Assembly (NCBI GenBank): GCA_018398765.1
Contig: JAHBMJ010001970.1
Coordinates: forward strand, 1 to 23,783
From: Chromera velia
Taxonomy: Eukaryota; Sar; Chromeraceae
DNA: 23,783 nucleotides
Direction of reading: 5' to 3'
Below, one piece after another: positions 1 through 9,807 of the stretch. Positions within the stretch are counted from its first letter, which is position 1. Each line of letters opens with the position of its first letter. The notes beneath the pieces are model-generated. The model was not told the DNA's origin, did no database searches, and saw only the letters and a list, made by a program, of their open reading frames with translations. Position numbers and translations under genes: made by a program.

Positions 1-1363
1 GCGCCTGCAACAAAAAAAGCGCACGAAATTATTTCCGTCAGAAGCTGTGGAAGGAAATCATGTCGTCGGTCGGTGTTCATTGTCAACGACGATGGAGCTG
101 CATGTCCCCCATCCCTGTCCACTCCCTTTCCCTTGCATCAACCGAGAACGACCCTGCCAGCCTGGCCCAAACCTGCAAGGTCCGCAAGCCATTGCATGCC
201 GGAACAAGAAAAATGAAAACTGTGAACTGTCACCCTTTCTTTTGGAAACCAGCCACGCTTCCTTCCCGGTGTTCTGCCTTTGCGGAGACGAGTGGGAATT
301 GAGGATTTAATAATACAGAAAGGCAACACAAAAATAGGAGGGCAGTGGAATGTACAGGCTGCAGGGGGACTGCGGGTCTTATTCACGACCCGCGTTGTGT
401 TGCAAGGAGTCTGTCTGCTGTTGGCATCGACAGACAGACATACGTACACTCAGGCTTAGAGACGGAGAAAGAAAAAGAGAGATGGAGTATGACAGGGACC
501 AAACGCAATGAAAACACCACAAGTACCAAACCCCCCCTCCCCCATGCACCCCGAAGTGCCCATGGAAACAATCAATCCATACATGTAGACACGATCGAAG
601 AAGGAAGGAAGGAAGGAAGGAAGGAGCATGCCGTCCTACAGAGGCACACACAAGCCCCGCCCTTCAGGGTTTGCTCTAATCTCCCTTTCTTTCTCCTCGG
701 TGAACCTTCGTTTAGTAAGTGGGTGTTTTGACAAGAGGAGAAAGTCAAAAAAGGGAGGGGAGGGAGGGACAGAGGCAGGGAGGGAGGAAGATCTCTTCAC
801 TCTTTGCTGTAGTCCCCTTCGGGCACCTTAACCTTCGCTGTGCTGACTGCGATCTTGACAGCGAGGAAAAGAGAAGAAACAGAAAGGACACCCTGTGCTA
901 GTTCTCTTCTTTCTTTCGTTAATCAGAGGGAGCCCGGATGCCATGCAAGGATGCATAGAAGAGACACAAAAGGAAAAGAAAGGAAGGAAAAAGGCATACG
1001 TCTGTTTCTTCTTTCTCTGTGTCCCCCCACTTCCTTCCCCCCCTCTCTGCACGCAGCCCCAGTTGGGTAGGCAGAGGCAGAGAGGCTCTACCCAGGAAGC
1101 ACTCGTTCACTCTTGTAAGTCCTATGCACACCAGGGTTTCCACATGCAAGAACAAAGAAACCAATTCGAGGTCACAGGAAAGCAAAAGATCGTAGCATGG
1201 CAAAGCTTTGCAGCGCTGCCGAAGAAGAGGAGAGATGTACAGCAAAATGACGGCAGCAAAAAGAAAAGACACAGCAGCACTCAAATGATGCATGAGGCAA
1301 CCAGGCGAGGGAGGTCCAGAGCCTCCCTCCCTCCCTCTGTCGACATTCCCCCCCACGCATCAA
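1..1363. other. Gene-free stretch downstream of the INCENP-like gene
   Basis: No exon with convincing splice sites, codon-phase continuity or recognisable protein sequence was found on either strand. The stretch holds short low-complexity runs, including a GGAA microsatellite at 601-624 and purine-rich runs near 740-790. Open frames here (for example 895-1644 on plus) are compositionally simple and read across pyrimidine-rich DNA. The part next to 1364 is expected to hold the 3' UTR of the INCENP-like gene, which is transcribed leftwards. I could not pick out a polyadenylation site. Confidence 0.6.
601..624. repeat. GGAA microsatellite
   Basis: Six perfect AAGG units on the plus strand, in the gene-free left part of the window. 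Confidence 0.95.
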
Positions 1364-4300
1364 TCAACGCTCTGCCATGGGCTCTCTCTGGATCGCCCCC
1401 CTCTTCTGTGCCTTCTCCCCCTGCCCCTTTGCTGTCTTTGTCTTCTTCCCCTCCTTCCCGTTGCCCCCCACGATCTTCGAACCTGAGGGTCCAGCCTCTG
1501 CCTCCCCCTCTGCGTCTGCGTACCCTTCGTCGTCATCTTCTTTCTCGTCTCCTTCGTCATCGTCTTCCCACACCAGGTGAGAGAGGCTCTCTGTGTAGCC
1601 CATCTCCGCTTTGTAGGCTTGAAGATCTTTCAGACGAAGCCTGAAAGCAAGACAGGCAAGGAGGAAGAGAGGGAAAAAACGAACAGTTTCATATGCATGT
1701 GACATACGCAGAAAGGCATGCAGCTCGATTGATGGACGCGTTTCCGTTCAATCATTTCCTCTCGCACGCACATGCAGTTCCCCCCAACTTAGTCAATCAG
1801 CTCTTTCGAGAACATCTGTGTTGCCCTTCATGGCACCACATGGTGTCCAAACGTGTCACTCACTCACTCACTCACTCATTCACTCACTCACTCACTCACT
1901 CATTCACTCACTCACTCATTCACTCACTCACTCACTCACTTACTCACTCACTCACTCACTCATTCACTCACTCACTCATTCACTCACTCACTCATTCACT
2001 CACTCACTCACTTACTCACTCACTCACTCACTCATTCACTCACTCACTCACTCACTCACTCATTCACTCACTCACTCATTCACTCACTTACTCATTCACT
2101 CACTCGCTCATTCACTCACTTACTCACTCACTCACTTACTCACTCACTCACTCACAGACAGAGAGACAAATGGACAGACAGAGACAGAGACAGAGACAGA
2201 GTGCACACATCTCTTTGCCTTTCCACTCGCCCACTGCCTCACCCACAGATGCAGGGAGGGAGACGGACAGGCATTCCACAAACAGAAGCAATCATCTTTC
2301 CCCCTCTTTCTTCTCTTTCTTGACACCCAGACAGTTACTTTCTTTCTTTCTTTCTTTCCTTCTTTCCTTCTTTCTTTCTTTCTTTCTTTTCCGTTCTTTT
2401 CAGGCATCCAGACAGACAGATAGACGGACACACAAACACACACACAGGAGTGCGGCAGAAGGTCAAAAACCCTGCCTGCAGACAGACCCCCTCACTGGCC
2501 CTCTCTCTCTCTCACTCACTCACTTGTCCTCATTCCAGTTCTGAGACGACCGTCGTGGCCGGGGGTTGCCCCAAGTCCGGTTCACCTTCGCCCAGGTCGT
2601 TGGAGAGAAAATTGCTGCAGCCAGCCAGAAGGGGAGAGGAAGGCGGGAGGCAGAAAAAATAAGGCAAGCGGGAAAGAGCTTGGAGAAGCACAGAAAGGCA
2701 CATGCCTGCAGCAAAGGAGAGAAATACTGGGAAGGAACCAGAGAAGACGGTTGGTTGACTTTTTGGACATCCCTAAACACAAAAAATGCTTTGAAAAAAG
2801 GGAATGTGGATATAATCCGGAAATTCATGAAAAAGAGAAAACAGTCTCCGGCCTATTCCACCCTCCCCAGCAAATGCACTTCCAGAGTCAGCGAACAGAA
2901 AGGGAGAAAATGAGAAAAAAAAAAAAGAAAGAAAGAAAGAAAGAAAAGAAAAGAAAAGAAAGAAAGAGAAGAAGACACCCAACCCTGACGACCCCCCGAT
3001 CCTCCCCCTCCTTCCCTTCGAACTAACAAACCCTCGGACAGGCAGACCCACCATTGATCACAGGTTCAGGACACATCGTCCCGAAGATGCTGTCGGGGTC
3101 CACCTTTTTCTGTTCAAACACTGTCTTCTTCACGGCCTCCTTCTCGGCCCTGCGGGAGCAGAAAGAAACAAAGCAAGGGGGAAAACAAGAACAAGAAAGA
3201 AGGAAACAATAAAGAAAGGCATCCCAACGGCACACACTTCGTCACACACACTCACACGCACACACACACGCACACACAACGTTCACCGTCCAGGGGGGCC
3301 GGGTACTCAGCTGACCGACTGATACAGGTACTCACACACGCACGCATACACATACACGCACGAACGCACGCACGCACACGCACACACACACACACACACA
3401 CACACTCACATACACACAAGGGGGGGGGCGACTGAGGAGAAACGTCAGCACAAGGTTGCATCCAATTCTATTCTCCCCTGCATGTGCGGACACACAACGA
3501 CCGCAAAGGAAAGACTACGGCAAGCAACGAAAAAGAGAGAAAGAAGAAAAGGACCACATATTTTTTCACGATCATCTTCGTACAATGCAGCAGAACGGTT
3601 GACGTTCAAAGGAAAAGCAAAGACATCTGCTGCAACAGTGCATGCAACTACAGAATGGATTCATTCCTCTCGATTCATTGATTGATTCTTCCGTCACCCA
3701 AGCACTTACCCACTCGCTCAGCCCAGGGCTAAACGTCAAACAAAAATGTAACCAAGAAGCAATCGCTCCTTTAAGCAAAAAAAAAAAGAAACAATGGTTG
3801 ACGCAAAAATTACCACTCCAATACATTGAGCATTGTTGCAAAATGCCCGACCAAGGCCGGCATCAGCGAACAGCCAGGCAGACAGACAGACCCACCACGC
3901 AGGCACAGTCTTCTTTTCATCACCGTCCGACTCGACCATCGCTCTGCAATGCCATCAATCAAGTGCGGGTGTAAAAAAAACATTGTCAGCCGAGAAATAC
4001 AAAGCAACGACAAAAAGTGCCAAAAGAAAAACAGCAGATGGCGTCTTGTTGTCATAGACGGAAAAGGGGGATGGATGGATGCAGCCAGGAGCAGTAGAAA
4101 AATTCTGAACACAGCTGGATGTGAAACAGAGAAGAAAAAGAGACACACAAACACCAAAAACAGAGACGGAGGAAGTCAAAGAGAGCTTTTCTCGGCTGCC
4201 GGCGACCACTCAGACCTCCAGCTTCCCTCATGCAACTTTGTGTCCACCTCAACCTCCCCCCCTCAAGTCTCTCTCTCCACAATTATGTGCATAACAATGG

Positions 4301-7300
4301 TATCTCATCAGATGGATTCTCCGCCCGCCTGCCTCCCTGCCTGTCTGCCTACCTGCCTGTCTGCCTGACTGGCTGGCTGATTGACCGACCTATTCTCCAT
4401 ATCCTCGACATCAGTCAGGGGGTAGTTGTCTTCAGGTTTGGGTGGCGGCAGAGGGCGCAGGCGTTTCCCTTCTGTGCAAATGAGAGGACACAGGGTGACG
4501 GGGGGAAGGGATGACTCGCCCTCAGAGTCACTCTCGGGGATCACTGAGGGGCGGCGGGCGGGCTTGAGCTTCTCTCCCAAGCCTTCAGGGTCCCCCCAAC
4601 CTCCTGTGGGCTGCTGGAGAATCGGATGGGGGAGTGAGGCGTCGCCGTCGAGGTCCACATTCTCTTTCTCCTCTCCGTTCTGGTTCTGCATGGGCTGCTT
4701 TCTCTGTCTCACTTTCTTTCTCTTAGGTATCGGTTTCGCTTTCTTCTTCTCCCTCTCTGCACAAGCAGCAGCTCCAGTGGTCGCACTCGCAGCAGCAGCG
4801 GCAGCGGCGGCGACTGGTTCCTGTTGCTTGCCTCCTTTCTGCGCCGCTTTGTTGGGGACCTGTAGGATTTTGGAAGAGAAACAAGTATTCTTCGCTTTCT
4901 TTTGAGCAGGAGCGCACTTTTTGAAAAGACACTCAATCCATCTATTATGGCAAAATGCGGGTGGTTTTCTTCTGATCCATCTCAAAGCAAATGAAGGCTC
5001 TCTTCAGACTTCTTGCTTGCTTGCAGAATCAGAGAATAGGATCAAAGACGAGATCCCCAAAACGACGACGCACACTGCGAGATGTCAAAGTTTCCGTCTC
5101 ACAGGTCTCCATCTTTTCTTCATTCTCCTCGACACTCATCCACACAGAATGAAGAGGGAGGCATTCAGCGAGCGAGGAAAACAAAAAAGAAGACGATACA
5201 ACAAGTGTTCGTTCATGCAAAACCACGAGAAGAGAAGTGAAAACCTCCCACCCGATTGAACCAACAAAGGACAGCCAACCCTCTGACTGACCTTCTTGCT
5301 GTCTCCGTCCCCGTGGTTATCCTCCGGGTCCGTCACCAGAATCTCCACCTCAACAACCACTGCAGGTGCCGAGGCGGCCCCCCTCTCGGCGTCCTGCGGA
5401 GGAGCTGCAGCAGCAGCAGCTGCGGGAAGACCTGTGTGGGCAGAGGTACGGGTCTTCTCGCCCTGTGGGTTCTGTTTTGCACCTGCACCGCATTGTCGAG
5501 GATCAATCTCCGGGAGAGGCATGCGGGGGATGTCATCGACTTTCTCTCCTTCTTGTGTTTGATCTTTCTTTCCCCTCACCCCCTTTCGTCTGCTGTCCTC
5601 AAAACCTTTCTCCCTTTCCTTTTCCTTCTTCTCTCTTGCTCTCTCTCCTTGATCCTGCTGTGCATGTCCACCAGCCGCAGCAGCTGCAGGACGCCAGTGG
5701 AGTGAGTGATGGATGAGTGCTTTGGAGGAGGACGGACTCAGGGAAGCACTTTCAATCTAAGCTCTCTCTCTCTCATGATATGCATCTATCTCATTGACAT
5801 TGAAATTTGAGGGCAAAAGTGAAAAAGGGAGGGAGAGAGAGCTCAAACGAGCACGCCAAGAAGCACAGAGACCGCAAGCGTCCTCTTCTTCTATTTCTGT
5901 CTAATTTTACATTTGTCAAACACCAAATCAAGCTGCAGACGACTGAACCAATCCCTACGTCATGAGAAGACAAGACGGAAGGAAGAGAGCATCAAACGGA
6001 ACAAAACAGCGAAAGGCCGCAGACGACAAGACAGAACAGGACATGAGAGAACCAAAGAGGGCCTGCGGAGAAAGATGAAAGATTCAATGAAGAAGTCACC
6101 CACAAAGAAAGAGGAGGAACAGCCAAAAAGATGCGTTTCATCGTTCCTCTTTTCTTCTGCTCATTCTGCCATTCGTCTCCCACACTCATTTCCCCCCCTC
6201 CCCCCAAATCGTTAACCCTTGTCTTCGTCAACCGACAGGCACAAACAAACATCCACCCACCCACCCACCTTGCTTCTTTCCCTCCACAGCAGCTTTCCCT
6301 TCCTTCGCCCGACCTCTCCGCGAGCTCTCCGCATTGTTTTTTATTCTCTCAATCGCTGCCGCCTTCGCCTGCCGCCCGCCGCCTACTCTCTGTTCCTTCT
6401 CTGTATCTCCATTCTCCTTCTCCCCTTCTTTCCCTTTCTCCACCTCCTTCCGCTTCCCCGCCCCCCCACCAAGGCGAGGAAGGTTCGATTCTGGAAGCGC
6501 AGCGGGGGCATTGCCAGCAGGCTGTGTCTTCTCCCTGACGAGCTTTGTCTTCTGCTGGCCCTTAGTCGGGATACCGAGACGAGTAGGGATTTGGACATTC
6601 GCCTTCGCTTTGGGCATGACCAGAACGGGACGTTTCGGTTTTTCCTTCTCTTTCTGTTCTCTCTTTGGAGGGGCAGCCCCCTTGCTCTTCTTCTCCTTCG
6701 AATTTGGCTTCAGGACTTTCCTCCCCCCTGCTGCAGTCGCTGTGGCGGTTTCGGCCGGGGCCGCTGGGCCGGGGTCCTTCGGGGCCCTGTCGGCCCCCCC
6801 ACCCCTTTGCTTTGCCTCCATCTGCTTCACTTGCAGGTTCTGCAGCCTCTTCAACCGCTGGAGATCTGCGTATTTTTTTTGTGCTCTGCAGAAAAGAAAG
6901 GGAGGAGGCGGGAAACGGACGGGGGGGCAATGTGCAGGAGGAACTTGGCTTTATCAGAGAAAGGGTAGGCAGACAGACGGACACCCATGGAGAGGGAAAG
7001 GAAAGGTGGGAACAGGTTTCCAAGAAGGAGGGAAACAAGAGGCTGTCTGCATGGCGTGGGCCAACGAGGAAAGAAGAGAAGAGGAATGCATTCATGCACG
7101 TGCAGTTATCTGCACGACTTCGGGAGTCACAGTTGGGAGGATCACTGACTGACTGACTGACTGACCCTTGTGGTTTTTGACCTCCCGTCTCTTTCCCTTC
7201 CTGTGCTTTGAGCTTTTGGTCTCTCTCTTTCTTCGGAGCAGCAGCAGCAGCAGCAGCACCGGTAGCGGCAACAGCGGCAGGCGCGTTGCGTGCTCTCTTT

Positions 7301-7872
7301 GGTTTGGCGGCTGCATCTGCTTCTTGGGGTTTGGCTTCTGTGGTTGGGTGAGGGGAGATAGGTCTCTGTCTCTTTCCCTTCAGAGGCTCGTTTGCTCCTC
7401 CTGCTCCTCCTCCTTTCTGCGGCTGGAGAGGCCCTCCTCCTCGTGTCTGGTCTTTGTCTCTCTGCCCGTTTGCGTTTGTCTGCAGAGAAGAGAAAAAGGG
7501 GGGTGAGACAAAAGAAGAGAAGGGGGACAGCGAAGGAACAGAACGAGACAGAAAGTCACTGACCAGTGGACGTGAGTTCTCTTTTCCAGCGCCTTTCGGA
7601 AGAGAATGGTCACCGAAAATCTCCTTGAGGAGGCAGTGAGGCTGTGGCTTGAACTTCGACATCAGAAACGTCATTCCCTCCTCAAAAGTTGCGGGCTCAA
7701 CAGGCATCTGAGGTCGCACATTGTCGTCCTTGTGCTTCGCGTACAGGTCTCTCATTTTCGATAACGCCTGGTCTCGCAGTTGGGTCTGCAGTTGCGCATC
7801 GTCCTTGTGATACGCCCTCAGACCTTCAGCGATCGCAGCGCGCGTCTTTGGAGAAATCGCTCTTCTGTCCAT
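1364..7872 (-). CDS. INCENP: INCENP-like chromosomal passenger complex scaffold (9 exons)
   Basis: Exons in transcript order are 7872-7564, 7479-7166, 6885-6269, 5683-5292, about 4916-4353, 3728-3706, 3150-3053, 2614-2524 and 1640-1364, giving about 894 residues. All junctions keep phase. The 5' edge of exon 5 (4931, 4916 or 4898) and the 3' edge of exon 6 (3706 or 3710) are uncertain. Residues 104-700 are Lys/Ala/Pro-rich low complexity with Ala runs and a short helix near 215. The IN-box is split over exons 5-8: PEDNYPLTDVED (~705), PWAER (~733), KKVDPDSIFGT (~755), VINAIF (~770), then RRSSQNW (Ser 795/796). In known INCENPs the IN-box wraps and activates Aurora B kinase, which phosphorylates the TSS serines. 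After this motif exon 9 adds an acidic then Lys-rich tail of about 91 residues ending at TGA. The identity is an inference from motif order and spacing. The N-terminal part was not recognised. Confidence 0.72.
1856..2154. repeat. Tetranucleotide array, CACT on plus / GTGA on minus
   Basis: About 299 bases of CACT repeats with scattered CATT and CTTA variants, roughly 75 units. Read in the direction of the INCENP-like transcript it is a near-continuous string of GTGAGT, the consensus 5' splice site. It lies inside intron 8, about 215 bases upstream of exon 9. The variants recur in groups of three to five units, which suggests a higher-order period from slippage or unequal exchange. Confidence 0.95.
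2338..2390. repeat. CTTT/CTTC microsatellite
   Basis: Pyrimidine tetranucleotide repeat on the plus strand, inside intron 8 of the INCENP-like gene. Copies of TTTC are mixed with TTCC. Confidence 0.9.
2910..2970. repeat. AAAG purine microsatellite
   Basis: A poly(A) run passes into AAAG and AAAAG repeats on the plus strand. On the minus strand this is a polypyrimidine tract within intron 7 (3052-2615) of the INCENP-like gene, far from the acceptor at 2615. Confidence 0.9.
3241..3420. repeat. CA-rich microsatellite block in INCENP intron 6
   Basis: Interrupted CA and CGCA repeats flank a unique segment at about 3275-3340. That segment includes the dispersed 31-nt element at 3309-3339. The block lies in the 555-base intron between the micro-exon and the exon that starts at 3150. 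Confidence 0.85.
3309..3339. repeat. Dispersed 31-nt intronic element, copy 1
   Basis: This segment, starting AGCTGACCG and ending GGTACTCACACAC, matches 22173-22203 with one mismatch over 31 bases. Both copies sit in introns of minus-strand genes, and both abut a CA repeat on the same side. Whether it is a mobile fragment, an intronic signal or a tiny exon is unknown. Confidence 0.8.
3706..3728 (-). other. Micro-exon carrying the Pro-Trp-Ala core of the IN-box
   Basis: A pyrimidine-rich stretch ending in gacgtttag is followed directly by CCCTGGGCTGAGCGAGTG, reading PWAERV. An in-frame TAG immediately upstream forces the acceptor to this point. Two donors are possible. GTGG|GTAAGT at 3710 looks stronger, but it leaves phase 1. 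AA|GTGCTT at 3706 is weaker, but it gives phase 2, which exon 7 (starting G|GCC at 3150) requires. The 3710 choice would need an unseen extra exon in the following intron. Spacing from the upstream NY to the Trp is about 25 residues, close to animal INCENP as I remember it. Confidence 0.5.
7143..7165. repeat. GACT repeat overlapping a splice donor
   Basis: On the minus strand the end of exon 2 (CAAGG) is followed by GTCAGTCAGTCAGTCAGTCAG. The donor is the first GTCAGT, chosen because phase 2 joins exon 3 (starting at 6885) in frame. Each further unit is another possible donor, shifting the junction by four bases. Confidence 0.75.
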
Positions 7873-8417
7873 AGTGACAGTATGGGACGACTCTCCTTCT
7901 AGGAAAAGAAGTCCTCAGAAAACGCAACAAAGTCAACCGAAAGAACTCTTGTCTCCTCAGGTTGCACTTTCTTCAGGACAGAGAACAAAATCAATGCAAA
8001 GAAAAAAAGAATAGAGGAAGGAATGGAAAGCGTTTCCTTGGACAGAGAGCAGAGGCACAGCAAGGAATGACCTCTCGCTTCTCTAGGGGCTGCTTGAGGG
8101 CAACGAAGTGAGTGTATCTCCCTTCGCCTTCCACTGCCTCAACAGACCGGGTGTGCAGGAAAAGAAAGGAAAGAAGTCAACACCAGCGGTCGATCCTCGA
8201 TCGAACCTCGAACTGGTCCTATTCAGCAGATCTTATGTGACAAGCATACACTCACTGCAGCTACGGAATTGAGAGTCGAACAGCGCAGAACATCAGTAAA
8301 CATCAGACTCAGAACAGGATCGCTTCTTTTTGAGGGTGTCTTTGCAATGGCATTGTTGATGAGCATCGCGCGGGTTGTGCCATATCTCCCCGCATCTGAA
8401 CACTTTTCCGATCGGAG

Positions 8418-8536
8418 GATCTGAACGCCTATATATAGGCGGCGGGCGGCCGGCCGTGACCGGGCCCTATACATAGGGCGTAAGTCGTTCAGATCGGTCG
8501 GGGTCACGGACGGAGGCCTATAAAAGGCTTCAGATC
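8418..8536. promoter_or_regulatory. GC-rich block with three TATA-centred palindromes
   Basis: The first palindrome, CGCCTATATATAGGCG (8426-8441), is perfect. The second, GCCCTAT-AC-ATAGGGC (8464-8479), has a 2-nt centre. The third, GGCCTATAAAAGGC (8515-8528), contains a consensus TATAAAA box facing the plus strand. They are framed by matching inverted repeats: GATCTGAAC (8418-8426) with GTTCAGATC (8487-8495), and CCGTGACC (8454-8461) with GGTCACGG (8502-8509). TTCAGATCG recurs after the third. A role in transcription is an inference. The nearest modelled start codon is about 600 bases downstream on plus. Confidence 0.5.
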
Positions 8537-8657
8537 GTGGTTCACCCCGGACCCCTAGCTCCGCGACGCGAGCGATGCGGTCACTTCTGGCCGCGCAGAC
8601 CCGGCCGCGCCGCCGGCCGCGGGGTCCATGCCGGCGTGCCATATGCATGCGTGCATC

Positions 8658-8697
8658 ATTGCATGTTGCAATCCAGCATTGCATGTTGCAATCCAGC
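8658..8697. repeat. Perfect 20-bp tandem duplication
   Basis: ATTGCATGTTGCAATCCAGC occurs twice back to back. Each unit contains the dyad TTGCA-TGT-TGCAA, so the pair gives two identical symmetric sites. TGCATGC words lie on both sides (about 8644 and 8714). Confidence 0.95.
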
Positions 8698-9142
8698 GTG
8701 TTGCACAAAGCACATGCATGCAGTCTTGCGTTGTACACGTGTTGCAAACATCGACTCGGATTCGACTGCATGTCTGTCGTTGATGCGCAGCTGGTGCATG
8801 TCGTGGCCAACGACAGAAGTTGTGCGCATGACGTTTGCTCCGGATTGGACCAAAAGAGGAATCAGCGTTCGCGCTTTAAGCGATGGACTTTAGTGATTTG
8901 AAGTGAATGAATCGATCAGCGGCAGACCTCACATTGAATGTCGGTTCACCTCTCGATCGTTCTTCAGCTGCCACGCTTCACGAAATTCCACTTAGCCCTT
9001 ATTTTCCCACCGCTGTCCCAATTTTCAGCTTCGAGATCGCATTTCGCAAAGAGAAGCAATACAAAGTAGAACACAACACTGAATTGTCGTTAATGATATT
9101 TGCCTCCCTGATTTTGAGGCTTCCTGAAACCGTTTATATCCG

Positions 9143-9671
9143 ATGGGGCCCTTAATCTTCTGGCCTCTCTTCTTCAGTCACTTTCTGCTTCTGACTGAAG
9201 CCTCCAGGAAGAGCGTACTTGGCAGCTTGACCACGATACCCGACAGAGTACCCTTTTTGAACGAAACTCTTTTCAGTCTGGTCACACAGACGGTGCAACT
9301 TGATGCTATTGTCCTCACCATCACGAAGGACGGGGCACAAAAACAGGGGCCTCCAGTGATACTGCCCGAGTGGGTCCTTCTCTCTCCCCAAATTGTCGTT
9401 CTGGAAACCGACAAAGACTGGGGCCCTGCAAAGAAACTGGTTCCCCTGTTGCACGAAGGCTCTGTGGTTTTGAAGAACGGCACGAGTTTAGTACTGGGAG
9501 AAAGAGACCGGGTCGTCACTTTCGACGATGACCGTATTTACGCTCCATGGACTGTGGAAGTGATGCTAATGTACTCCCTGGAGTTTCCGGACGTTGTTAT
9601 TGGGAACGACGGTCATCAAATTGACACCATGTGGGTCCGCATAGGGGAGGGAGTCCCTAGCTTGCATCATC

Positions 9672-9708
<37 letters not shown>

Positions 9709-9732
9709 NGTGTGTGTGCGTGTGTGTGTGTG

Positions 9733-9807
<75 letters not shown>

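Larger units (their letters stand above)
1641..2523 (-). other. Intron 8 of the INCENP-like gene, filled with simple repeats
   Basis: The donor is GACAA|GTGAGTGAG at 2524/2523 and the acceptor is a long pyrimidine run ending ttgctttcag at 1641. Splicing restores AA+G as Lys, and the frame continues into exon 9. If the intron is not spliced, TGA at 2522-2520 stops the protein 11 residues after the first TSS arginine. The intron holds a GA run beside the donor, a CTTT run at 2338-2390, CAGAGA copies near 2176-2201 and the 299-bp GTGA array at 1856-2154. Confidence 0.6.
7873..9142. other. Divergent upstream region of INCENP-like and glycosyltransferase genes
   Basis: A 1270-base stretch lies between two divergent start codons, so it should contain both promoters. 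No exon could be supported. The left part (7873-8220) is A/G-rich and featureless. The middle (8400-8630) is a GC-rich block with three TATA-centred palindromes and interspersed inverted repeats. The part after it has many TGCATG words and a 20-bp tandem duplication. Open frames here (minus 8223-8810, plus 8575-8901) have no recognisable protein features. Confidence 0.6.

Noticed and set aside
1856-2154. CRISPR-like array
   Set aside because: A continuous 4-base repeat with no spacers, in a eukaryotic intron.
1693-2544. Three overlapping open frames of THSLTHS repeats
   Set aside because: Translation of the CACT tetranucleotide array, open in all three plus frames. It lies in an intron of the minus-strand gene.
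3275-3310. Possible extra INCENP micro-exon near 3290 (19 bases, phase 1 to 2)
   Set aside because: It would allow the stronger donor at 3710, but it adds residues inside the IN-box and sits beside a dispersed repeat. Not supported without transcript data.
4921-5030. Extension of INCENP exon 5 to the start of its open frame at 4985
   Set aside because: No acceptor upstream of 4931 gives the phase 0 needed to join exon 4. The candidates at 4931, 4916 or 4898 do.
8223-8810. 195-residue minus-strand open frame
   Set aside because: Spans the palindromic GC-rich block and tandem repeats, shows no domain or splice support, and its composition is that of random GC-rich sequence.
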